Of a DNA stretch of 64,000 nucleotides, positions 31,031 to 38,644 are shown piece by piece. The stretch's first letter is position 1, and every line of letters begins with the position of its first letter. The stretch comes from Gardnerella coleohominis. Its GTDB lineage: Bacteria > Actinomycetota > Actinomycetes > Actinomycetales > Bifidobacteriaceae. The translations under genes were made by a program, and so were the position numbers. The DNA is taken from positions 270,237 to 334,236 of the forward strand of contig NZ_MNLH01000003.1 in assembly GCF_002896555.1 (NCBI RefSeq), read 5' to 3'. The notes under the pieces are model-generated. The model ran no database searches and was not told the DNA's origin. It saw only the letters and a program-made list of their open reading frames with translations.

Positions 31031-31039
31031 TGGTATACT
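31031..31039 (+). promoter_or_regulatory. Extended -10 promoter for the CHAP hydrolase
   Basis: TGGTATACT matches an extended -10 (TGN before TATACT, 31034-31039), about 30 bases before the start codon. A TTAGAC-like -35 is present but at poor spacing. It would let the hydrolase be expressed apart from ftsEX. Confidence 0.5.
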
Positions 31040-31069
31040 AGCACGAATGAGGTCGTGGAAAGGGTAATG

Positions 31070-32458
31070 ATGAAGACTCGTATGAAAGACAATAGTCGTC
31101 TTCGAATTGCAGTTGGTGTAATCATGGCTTCTACATTAATGCTTTCTGTAGGTGCAACTTGTTCGATTTTTTCGACTTCTCCGGCAGAAGCTGTTAGCTT
31201 GCAAGAATACCATCGAAAAGTGCGAAACAATGCTGCTTTGCGTAGAAAACTAGCTGGTGTTAGTAAGAAGCTTGCAGATAAAATAGTAGAGTTAAATGAT
31301 CTTAACGAGCGTCAAATCCCTAAACAGCTTCGAGAAGTAGAACAAGCAGAACAGCGTTCAGAGCAGGCTCGTAATCTTGCGGATGCTACTAACCAGCGTT
31401 TAGAATCTGCTAAAAAAGATAAGCTTGAATTAGAAGAAAAAATTAAAGAAACTGGCATTGATTATGATGATGCTAAGGCTGCTGTAGCTCAGCTTGCTCG
31501 TGAAAGTTTCCATGGTTCGAATTCTTCGCATGTTATGGCTATGCTTACGAATTCAACTACGACTGAGCAATTTGTTGGTAAGATGCAGTCGGATGCTGCT
31601 ATAGCGCGTAGTGAATCAAATGCGGCTCATAATGCGGCAATAACTTTGAATACTTCTATGAATCGTAAACAGCGTTTGGCTGCTATTGAAGTTGAAATTA
31701 CAAAGTTAAAGAAGAAAGCAGACGAGCAAGTTCAAAGCGCTCAGGTTGCTGAGCAAGAAGCAAAGAATAAGCAAAAGTATTTGCAAGATTTGCGAGATAA
31801 AGGTCAAGAGATTCGTAAGCAGCTTGAAAGTCAAAAAGGTAGTCTTGCTTCGCAGCAGGCTCGTGAAGCTGCAGAAATTATCAAAATGAAGTCTGCTATT
31901 GACGCTCAAGCAAGGGCTTTAGCTAGAAGTGCTGCCGCTCGTATTAATCCTAGGTTCGGTAATCGTCAGCAGGTTAATGGAGCTAATTCATCTAATGTGT
32001 CTTTGCAATCTATGCCTGAAGGTTCTGGTTTTGCACAAGGTATGAATTACGATGTTCCAGGAAATTGCTCTGAAGGATCTAAGTTCTGCTATGGCCATGG
32101 AACTGGTAACAGTGTTGGTGGTTCTGCTTATCCTGCTCGCCAATGCACTTTATGGGCTTATTTGCGCCGTTCTCAGTTGAATCTTCCTGTAGGATCTTAT
32201 ATGGGAAATGGAGCTGATTGGGCTGCTAGTGGACGCCGATTGGGGTATTTAGTGAATCACACTCCTCATGTTGGCGCAATTATGGTATTTCCTCGTGGAG
32301 TTGCTGGATCTGATTCAACTTATGGCCATGTGGCTGTTGTTGAGCGCGTTAATTCCGATGGTTCTGTATTAATTTCTGAAGGTGGCGTTGGATTTGCTAC
32401 ATTCCCGTCTTATAGAACTATTAGTAATCCTGGTATGTTTGAATTTGTACATTACTAA
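31070..32458 (+). CDS. Secreted coiled-coil CHAP peptidoglycan hydrolase (PcsB-like)
   Basis: Signal peptide (hydrophobic core MASTLMLSVGATCSIF, cut near AEA), then a long Lys/Glu/Gln coiled coil (residues 50-290) in two halves, a short linker, and a C-terminal CHAP amidase/endopeptidase domain with catalytic Cys in PARQCTLWAYL and His in YGHVAVVERV. The architecture is that of PcsB and related FtsX-gated hydrolases, and the gene follows ftsEX directly, so it is probably the enzyme that FtsEX activates during septal splitting. Inference from architecture and position. GAAAGGG is 5 bases before the ATG at 31070 (31067 is a second ATG in frame). Confidence 0.87.
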   Translation: MKTRMKDNSRLRIAVGVIMASTLMLSVGATCSIFSTSPAEAVSLQEYHRKVRNNAALRRKLAGVSKKLADKIVELNDLNERQIPKQLREVEQAEQRSEQARNLADATNQRLESAKKDKLELEEKIKETGIDYDDAKAAVAQLARESFHGSNSSHVMAMLTNSTTTEQFVGKMQSDAAIARSESNAAHNAAITLNTSMNRKQRLAAIEVEITKLKKKADEQVQSAQVAEQEAKNKQKYLQDLRDKGQEIRKQLESQKGSLASQQAREAAEIIKMKSAIDAQARALARSAAARINPRFGNRQQVNGANSSNVSLQSMPEGSGFAQGMNYDVPGNCSEGSKFCYGHGTGNSVGGSAYPARQCTLWAYLRRSQLNLPVGSYMGNGADWAASGRRLGYLVNHTPHVGAIMVFPRGVAGSDSTYGHVAVVERVNSDGSVLISEGGVGFATFPSYRTISNPGMFEFVHY

Positions 32459-32524
32459 ATTCTTTGAAAAAGGGAATTTACCTGTGGTTTGCGTGCGCTT
32501 TATTTAAGATGTTTGGAGTGAAAA

Positions 32525-33016
32525 GTGGATAAAAAACCTGCTCAAGATGGGACTCTTACAATAGCTAATAATCGCAAAGCTTATCATGATTATGCTATAG
32601 AGGATTGCTATGAAGCTGGTCTTGCGCTTACTGGTACTGAAGTCAAGTCTCTTCGTGAAGGGCGCGCTTCTTTAGCTGAATCATTTGTGAGTATTGATAG
32701 ACGTGGAGAAATGTGGTTAGAGGGAGCGAATATTCCTGAGTATTTGAATGGTACTTGGAATAATCATGCTCCTAAGCGTAAGCGTAAATTGTTACTTCAT
32801 GCTGTTGAAATTGCTAAGCTTTCCAGGCAAACAGAAGCGAAAGGTTACACTGTTGTACCTTTGCGATTGTATTTCCGCGGAAGCTATGTAAAAGTTGAGA
32901 TTGCTTTGGCTCGAGGAAAGAAAGAGTTTGATAAGCGTCAAGCTTTGCGTGAAGAACAAGATAAGCGAGAAGCTTTGCGTGAAATGCGTTATCGTAATTT
33001 GCGTTCTCGCGCATAA
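32525..33016 (+). CDS. smpB: SsrA (tmRNA)-binding protein
   Basis: Carries tmRNA to stalled ribosomes in trans-translation. 163 residues: the OB-barrel core (NRKAYHDYAIEDCYEAGLALTGTEVKSLREGRASL, and WLEGANIPEY) and the basic C-terminal tail (KKEFDKRQALREEQ...) that enters the mRNA channel. GTG start with GGAG 6 bases upstream. The tmRNA gene itself was not recognised nearby. Same neighbourhood (ftsE-ftsX-smpB) as in mycobacteria, with the hydrolase inserted. Confidence 0.96.
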   Translation: MDKKPAQDGTLTIANNRKAYHDYAIEDCYEAGLALTGTEVKSLREGRASLAESFVSIDRRGEMWLEGANIPEYLNGTWNNHAPKRKRKLLLHAVEIAKLSRQTEAKGYTVVPLRLYFRGSYVKVEIALARGKKEFDKRQALREEQDKREALREMRYRNLRSRA

Positions 33017-33018
33017 TT

Positions 33019-33064
33019 TTTTGAGTTTTTGAGACTTTTATTGAGTTTTTGAGACTTTTATTGT
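33019..33064 (+). repeat. 23-bp tandem duplication after smpB
   Basis: TTGAGTTTTTGAGACTTTTA is present twice in a row directly after the smpB stop codon, with a 23-base period. Confidence 0.8.
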
Positions 33065-33170
33065 GCTTTTAAGGCGCGAATATCAATTATTATTATTCAT
33101 TTTTTTGCATATTATTCATTATATTCACTTGTAATTAGCGATTTTCTGCCAAAATTATGTATAAGAAATC

Positions 33171-33176
33171 TATAAT
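33171..33176 (+). promoter_or_regulatory. -10 element (TATAAT) before the amino-acid binding protein gene
   Basis: A consensus TATAAT lies 96 bases before the start codon, leaving a 5' leader of about 90 bases that is AT-rich and shows no clear riboswitch fold. The -35 is weak. Confidence 0.45.
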
Positions 33177-33271
33177 ATACAACATACGTAGAAAAATACA
33201 CTTGCAATATCGCCACTTTCATGTATATTTATACACAACATTGTAAATATGTAATTTTTAGGAGAAGTAAA

Positions 33272-34180
33272 ATGTCAAAGTTATGGAAATCAATGGCAAT
33301 AGCAGTGTCACTTGTATTAATTGGTTCTGTTGCTGCATGCGGACCAGCTGATTCTAAAGCTGCGGATCCAGATGTTGCAAGAAGCTATGACGTAAGCCAA
33401 GTTAAGAAAGACGACGCTATCGCAGCTATGCTTCCTGAAGATGTTGTGAAAAGTGGGGAACTTACCGTTGGTGTAAATGTAAGTTATGCGCCTGCTGAAT
33501 TCTTTGCTGCTGATGGAAAAACTCCAGTCGGATATGAAGTTGATTTTGCTAAAGCTTTAGCAAAAGTATTTGGCTTAAAAGCTAAAATCATGCACGCTCC
33601 ATTTGACGCGATTATCCCAGCAATCGGCAGTAAATATAATGTTGGTATTTCCGGTTTTACTGTTAATGCTGAGCGTATGAAGAGCGTAGATTTCGTAACT
33701 TACGCTAATGCAGGTTTATCTTTTGAAATCCGTAAAGGAAATCCAACGCATGTAGATACAAGTAACTTGTGCGGAAAGAAAGTTTCTTTACAAACTGGCA
33801 CAGTAGGTGAGCCTCTTATGGAAGAAGCTAAGAAGCAGTGTGCTGCAAAGAAAGATAAGCCTCTGGAAATATTGAGCTTCGAAGAGCAAACTGATGCAAC
33901 TGCTGCTTTAGTTTCAGGTCGCGCTGACGTTATGTACGCTGATACACCTGTTGCAGGTTACGCTGCAATTAAGAATCCTGGAAAGCTTGAAATTTTGGAA
34001 AAGAGCAAGGATTCTGAGCCAATGGGTGCAGCTGTTAAAAAAGGCGATGAAAAGATGCTTAAAGCAGTGAAAGCTGGCATTGATAAGCTTATGCAGTCAG
34101 GTGTTTACAAAGACATCCTGAAAAAGTGGGGTGTTGAGGATGTTGCTATTGATCAAGCAGTAGTGAATCCTAAACTCTGA
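33272..34180 (+). CDS. Polar amino-acid ABC transporter, substrate-binding lipoprotein 1
   Basis: Signal peptide with lipobox SVAAC (Cys about residue 24), then a type 2 periplasmic-binding fold of the SBP_bac_3 family: GELTVGVNVSYAPAEF, GYEVDFAKALAKVFGLK, HAPFDAIIPAIGSKYNVGISGFTV, RADVMYADTPVAGYA, GIDKLMQSGVYKDILKKWGV. It captures a polar amino acid outside the membrane for the permease and ATPase that follow. AGGAG is 7 bases before the ATG at 33272; the longer frame from 33221 lacks a start signal. About 50 percent identical by eye to the paralogue at 36.6 kb. The specific amino acid cannot be read from the sequence. Confidence 0.92.
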   Translation: MSKLWKSMAIAVSLVLIGSVAACGPADSKAADPDVARSYDVSQVKKDDAIAAMLPEDVVKSGELTVGVNVSYAPAEFFAADGKTPVGYEVDFAKALAKVFGLKAKIMHAPFDAIIPAIGSKYNVGISGFTVNAERMKSVDFVTYANAGLSFEIRKGNPTHVDTSNLCGKKVSLQTGTVGEPLMEEAKKQCAAKKDKPLEILSFEEQTDATAALVSGRADVMYADTPVAGYAAIKNPGKLEILEKSKDSEPMGAAVKKGDEKMLKAVKAGIDKLMQSGVYKDILKKWGVEDVAIDQAVVNPKL

Positions 34181-34193
34181 TTGAAATGATTTT

Positions 34194-34240
34194 TATGGCG
34201 TATATTGTGTAATTTATTGGATTGCGCAGTATACGCCATA
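34194..34240 (+). terminator. Hairpin between binding protein 1 and permease 1
   Basis: 11-bp perfect stem TATGGCGTATA (34194-34204) with TATACGCCATA (34230-34240), then a weakly T-rich stretch. It could be a partial terminator or a 3' stabiliser that keeps binding protein above permease levels. The remaining 180 bases to the permease hold a second short stem (ACAGCT with AGCTGT). Confidence 0.6.
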
Positions 34241-34420
34241 TTCTGCTTTAAAGATGTTTTTAAAGATATTTTAAATAAGCAAGGGCAATAACAGCTGCGA
34301 TAATAGCTGTAATAGTAGAACTATAAATCGCAATATCAACCAAATGCGAATAAGTCAAGCAGGCGGCAACGATTGACTTCCTGAAGACTTGCATTTATAC
34401 GGTTATATGGAGTGAACAGT

Positions 34421-35449
34421 ATGAATTACAATGCCAAAAAATATAGCGGAGAAGAGCATAGCGGAGAAGAGAATTTGAAGCAGCAATCCGAAAATAATGC
34501 TGAGCGTATTTTGCCAGTTAGAAATCCAGGTCCTGTTGTTGCAGGAATTATAGTTGCAATTATCGTATGCTTCCTTTTATATTCAATTATTACTAATCCA
34601 CGTTTTGAGTGGTATGAAGTTGCAATATATCTTATAAGCGATAATGTTCTTGCTGGTATTGGTTGGACTTTGTTCTTAACTGTTGTCTCAATGGTTATTG
34701 CAATTATTTTGGCTGTTGTTTTAGCTATGATGCGTAAATCTGTTAACCCAGTTCTTCGCGGTGTTAGCTGGTTCTTTATCTGGTTCTTCAGAGGTACGCC
34801 TGTTTATACTCAGCTTGTTTTTTGGGGTATGTTTGCGGTTCTTGTGCCTAAGCTGAGTTTGGGTATACCGTTTACGTCTGTTGAGTTTTTCTCTATTGAT
34901 TCAAATGTTGTTATGACTTCTTTGAACGCTGCTGTTATTGGTTTGTCTTTGAATGAAGCTGCGTATTTGTCGGAGATTGTTCGCGCTGGCTTAGAGGCTG
35001 TTGATGTTGGTCAGGTAGAGGCGTCTAAAGCTTTAGGTATGTCTCGTTCTTTGATGATGCGTCGTATTATTTTGCCTCAAGCTATGCGTATTATTGTTCC
35101 TCCTCTCGGTAATGAAACTATTGGCATGTTGAAAACTACTTCTTTAGTTGTTGCTGTGCCTTTTACGCTTGAATTACAATTTGCAACAAGGGCTATTTCT
35201 AATCGAATTTATAAGCCGATTCCGCTTTTGCTTGTTGCTGGTATTTGGTATTTGCTTATCACCTCAATTTTGATGGTTTTGCAATACATGCTCGAGAAGC
35301 ATTTTGGGAAAGGCTTTGAAGCAAAAGACATTGTAAAAAATACGCAAATCAACTCTAATGCTGCAAAGCGTGGAGATGAAGCTATTAAGGCTGCTAGCGA
35401 TGCTGTAAATGGTCGCAATAATGCAACAATGCTTGGATTTAATGCATAG
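34421..35449 (+). CDS. Polar amino-acid ABC transporter permease 1
   Basis: Membrane subunit of the His/Glu/Gln (HEAA) family. About five or six membrane segments; the cytoplasmic EAA loop reads GQVEASKALGMSRSLMMRRIILPQAMRIIVPPLGNE, and GTPVYTQLVFWGM follows the third segment. The N-terminus has a short charged, repeated SGEE stretch, and the C-terminus an Ala-rich tail not seen in the paralogue. GGAG is 8 bases before the ATG at 34421. Its central 550 bases are nearly identical in DNA to permease 2. Confidence 0.92.
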   Translation: MNYNAKKYSGEEHSGEENLKQQSENNAERILPVRNPGPVVAGIIVAIIVCFLLYSIITNPRFEWYEVAIYLISDNVLAGIGWTLFLTVVSMVIAIILAVVLAMMRKSVNPVLRGVSWFFIWFFRGTPVYTQLVFWGMFAVLVPKLSLGIPFTSVEFFSIDSNVVMTSLNAAVIGLSLNEAAYLSEIVRAGLEAVDVGQVEASKALGMSRSLMMRRIILPQAMRIIVPPLGNETIGMLKTTSLVVAVPFTLELQFATRAISNRIYKPIPLLLVAGIWYLLITSILMVLQYMLEKHFGKGFEAKDIVKNTQINSNAAKRGDEAIKAASDAVNGRNNATMLGFNA

Positions 35450-35535
35450 GTTGTATTGATTGCAATTAATATAAGCATAAATAAGTGCATTATAAATGGT
35501 AAAATTCCATTAGTTTTTATTAGATTTGAGGAAAA

Positions 35536-36390
35536 ATGACAAATAATCTAACAGTTACAGAGCAAGACGTACAAGACGTGCAAGATGTACAAGACGTGCA
35601 AAATCAGAATCATAGTAATGATGTTCCAGCTGTAGTTATAAGTGATTTGCATAAGAGCTTTGGCAATTTGCAAGTTCTTAAGGGCATTAATATGACTGTA
35701 AAGCCAGGAAGTGTAACAGTTATACTCGGTCCTTCGGGAAGTGGAAAGTCAACCTTGCTACGATTGGTGAACCAGCTTGAAACAATCACATCTGGAAAAA
35801 TCACGATTTACGGCGAGCGCATTGGCGTAAAAACTGTTGTTCATAATGGAAAAGAAGCTTTGCAAGCGTTAAACGACAAGGAGATTGCAGTGCAACGCGC
35901 AAAGCTTGGAATGGTGTTCCAGCGTTTTAATTTGTTCCCACATATGACTGCATTAGAAAACGTTATGGAAGCTCCTGTTCATGTTTTGCATATGGGTAAA
36001 ATTGAAGCGCGTAATTTAGCTATTGAAGAATTAAAGCGTGTTGGAATGGCAGACCGCATGGATCATTATCCTTCTCAGCTTTCTGGCGGCCAGCAGCAGC
36101 GAGTTGCGATTGCTCGCGCGCTTGCTATGAAGCCAGAAATCATGCTTTTTGATGAGCCTACGTCTGCGTTAGACCCAGAACTTGTTGGAGAAGTGCTTAA
36201 TGTTATGCGCTACTTGGCAAACGATGGAATGACAATGATTGTTGTAACTCACGAGATTGGTTTTGCTCGAGAAGTTGCAGATCAAGTTGTGTTTATGGAT
36301 GGTGGAAAAGTTGTTGAATTTGGAACGTCTGGGATTATTGATAATCCTCAAACTGAAAGGTTCAAGGATTTTCTGCACAGCGTTTTGTAA
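35536..36390 (+). CDS. Polar amino-acid ABC transporter ATP-binding protein (GlnQ/HisP-like)
   Basis: Walker [10 protein letters not shown]-loop [17 protein letters not shown], signature [15 protein letters not shown], Walker [16 protein letters not shown]-loop [14 protein letters not shown]. 284 residues, somewhat long because of an N-terminal repeat of Gln-Asp-Val encoded by 9-bp units and a short insert after the second strand ([20 protein letters not shown]), seen in actinobacterial members. It is the only ATPase in the cluster and presumably powers both permeases. Confidence 0.95.
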   Translation: MTNNLTVTEQDVQDVQDVQDVQNQNHSNDVPAVVISDLHKSFGNLQVLKGINMTVKPGSVTVILGPSGSGKSTLLRLVNQLETITSGKITIYGERIGVKTVVHNGKEALQALNDKEIAVQRAKLGMVFQRFNLFPHMTALENVMEAPVHVLHMGKIEARNLAIEELKRVGMADRMDHYPSQLSGGQQQRVAIARALAMKPEIMLFDEPTSALDPELVGEVLNVMRYLANDGMTMIVVTHEIGFAREVADQVVFMDGGKVVEFGTSGIIDNPQTERFKDFLHSVL

Positions 36391-36456
36391 GATATAACAT
36401 ATAAACATAAATATGTAAAAATTAAATCATTTTGTGTAAAATTATGAATAATTTAT

Positions 36457-36486
36457 GGCTGTGGTGTTTGCTGCAGCCTTTTTATT
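36457..36486 (+). terminator. Terminator between the two ABC sets
   Basis: GGCTGTGG (36457-36464) pairs with CTGCAGCC (36471-36478, two wobble pairs) and is followed by TTTTTA. It separates permease 1 and the ATPase from binding protein 2. Confidence 0.7.
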
Positions 36487-36621
36487 TTGATTAGCACTAT
36501 TATTTAAACAATTTTACGTAAAGGATATCTTTAGCAATGTTTGGCATGTTTGTTTAATAACAAACATAGTGTAAAGTTGTTCATTGTTTAAATATTCCAT
36601 CCAATTTATTCGGAGATTAGT

Positions 36622-37587
36622 ATGAGTGGTGCATGTTCTTCATGCGAATCAAACTCGCATAGAAAGAACGGCGTTCGTGTATCTCGTTGGCTAAGATTTG
36701 TTGCAGCGTTTACATCTCTATCTTTACTAGGATTTTCCAGTGCTTGCGGAACAAGCGATGCGGTTGGGCCAGATCCTCTTTTAGCGCGCAGCTACGACGT
36801 CAATCGTATTAAAAAAGATGAAAGTATTGCTGCAATGTTGCCGAAAAAGCTTGTAGAAAGTGGCGAGCTTGTAATGGGTACTAATGTTGGATATGCGCCT
36901 GCAGGATTCTACGCTAGAGATGGAAGAACTGTTGTAGGTTACGAAATAGACTTAAACAAAGCGCTAGCAAAACTAATGGGATTAAAGCTTCGCATTGTTC
37001 ATGCGCCATTTGACGCGATTTTGCCATCTGTTGGAAGCAAATTTGATATTGGTGTTTCGGGATTTACGGTTAGCAAAGAGCGAGAAAAGTCAGTTGATTT
37101 TGTAACGTACGCGGACGCTGGTTTGCTTTTTGTTGTTCGAAAAGGAAATCCAACAAATGTAAATCTTAACGATTTATGTGGTAAAAAAGTTTCTGTTCAA
37201 GTTGGAACAACAAGCGAAACTCAAATGTATGACGCAAGAGATGTTTGCAAGTTAAGTCGCAAAGCGCCATTAGATGTTCTTGCATTTAGAGAGCAAACGG
37301 ATGCTACGACTGCAGTAGTGGCAGGTCGCGCAGACGTTATGTATGCCGATACTCCTGTTTCTAGTTTTGCGATTGAGCAAACGGACGGTCAGCTGGAGCC
37401 ATTGGGTAAAAGTCGTGATAAAGCTCTTATGGGTATTATTACTCAAAAAGGAGATACTCAGCTTGTAAAAGCAATAAAAGCTGGTATTGAAAAGCTAATA
37501 CAAACGGGCGCTTATCAAGAAATAATGAAGGCGTGGGGTGTTGAAGACGTTATGATTAAACACCCAGAAGTAAATCCAAAAGTGTGA
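36622..37587 (+). CDS. Polar amino-acid ABC transporter, substrate-binding lipoprotein 2
   Basis: Lipoprotein signal with Cys after GFSSA (about residue 42), then the SBP_bac_3 fold collinear with binding protein 1 (SGELVMGTNVGYAPAGFYARDGRTVVGYEIDLNKALAKLMGLKLRIVHAPFDAILPS and so on). Differences cluster on one side of the pocket region (F/Y and ligand-loop residues), so it may bind a different amino acid. GGAG is 6 bases before ATG. It pairs with permease 2 immediately downstream but has no ATPase of its own. Confidence 0.92.
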   Translation: MSGACSSCESNSHRKNGVRVSRWLRFVAAFTSLSLLGFSSACGTSDAVGPDPLLARSYDVNRIKKDESIAAMLPKKLVESGELVMGTNVGYAPAGFYARDGRTVVGYEIDLNKALAKLMGLKLRIVHAPFDAILPSVGSKFDIGVSGFTVSKEREKSVDFVTYADAGLLFVVRKGNPTNVNLNDLCGKKVSVQVGTTSETQMYDARDVCKLSRKAPLDVLAFREQTDATTAVVAGRADVMYADTPVSSFAIEQTDGQLEPLGKSRDKALMGIITQKGDTQLVKAIKAGIEKLIQTGAYQEIMKAWGVEDVMIKHPEVNPKV

Positions 37588-37687
37588 TTGATTTGTGTGA
37601 TTTGCTTTGCTGATACTTTGTATGATTGATTTAGCTGTTTAATATTCACTAGTAGAAACTTTGGTTGCTTAGAGTAGGATTAAGAAC

Positions 37688-38563
37688 ATGTTTGCTAAAA
37701 ATAACAACAACGAGCGTATTTTGCCAGTCAGAAAACCTGGACCTATTATATCTGGCATTATTGTTGCGATTATAGCGTGTGCTCTTGTGTATTCAATTGC
37801 TACAAATTCTCGATTTGATTGGGCAATCGTTTGGAAATACATTTTTAACGAGAACGTTCTTTCAGGTATTGGTTGGACTTTGTTCTTAACTGTTGTCTCA
37901 ATGGTTATTGCAATTATTTTGGCTGTTGTTTTAGCTATGATGCGTAAATCTGTTAATCCAGTTCTTCGCGGTGTTAGCTGGTTCTTTATCTGGTTCTTCA
38001 GAGGTACTCCTGTTTATACGCAACTTGTTTTTTGGGGTATGTTTGCGGTTCTTGTGCCTAAGCTGAGTTTGGGTATACCGTTTACTTCTGTAGAGTTTTT
38101 CTCTATTGATTCTAATGTTGTTATGACTTCTTTGAACGCTGCTGTTATTGGTTTGTCTTTGAATGAAGCTGCGTATTTGTCGGAGATTGTTCGCGCTGGC
38201 TTGGAGGCTGTGGATTCTGGTCAGGTTGAGGCTGCTCAGGCTTTGGGTATGGGTAGGTCTTTGATGATGCGTCGTATTATTTTGCCTCAAGCTATGCGTA
38301 TTATTATTCCGCCTTTGGGTAATGAAACTATTGGCATGCTTAAGACTACGTCTTTGGTTTTGGCTGTTCCTTTTACTTTGGAGCTTCAGTTTGCTACTAA
38401 TGCTGTTGCTAATCGTATTTATAAGCCGATTCCGCTTCTTATTGTTGCTAGTATTTGGTATTTGGTGATTACGTCTGTTTTGATGGTTTTGCAATACATG
38501 CTCGAGAAGCATTTTGGCAAAGGATTTGAAGCAAAAGCAGATAGTATTCATATCAACAGGTAA
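37688..38563 (+). CDS. Polar amino-acid ABC transporter permease 2
   Basis: Same family and topology as permease 1 (EAA loop GQVEAAQALGMGRSLMMRRIILPQ). From IGWTLFLTVVSM to about residue 190 the two permeases are almost identical in protein and DNA, while the first 60 residues and the C-terminal tail differ. It lacks the Ala-rich tail. Probably energised by the ATPase encoded at 35.5 kb. Confidence 0.92.
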   Translation: MFAKNNNNERILPVRKPGPIISGIIVAIIACALVYSIATNSRFDWAIVWKYIFNENVLSGIGWTLFLTVVSMVIAIILAVVLAMMRKSVNPVLRGVSWFFIWFFRGTPVYTQLVFWGMFAVLVPKLSLGIPFTSVEFFSIDSNVVMTSLNAAVIGLSLNEAAYLSEIVRAGLEAVDSGQVEAAQALGMGRSLMMRRIILPQAMRIIIPPLGNETIGMLKTTSLVLAVPFTLELQFATNAVANRIYKPIPLLIVASIWYLVITSVLMVLQYMLEKHFGKGFEAKADSIHINR

Positions 38564-38644
38564 CAGTAATCGCAAAACATAATTCAAAACATAATTGCAA
38601 AACATGTAGAAACACACACGTTTTATAACGTAGAATAGAAAATT

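Noticed and set aside
33017..33271. tmRNA gene next to smpB
   Set aside because: No tRNA-like ends and no tag-coding frame; the sequence is repeats and promoter-like AT-rich DNA.
38564..38644. glmS ribozyme upstream of glmS
   Set aside because: Only 81 AT-rich bases are available and none of the conserved core elements is visible.
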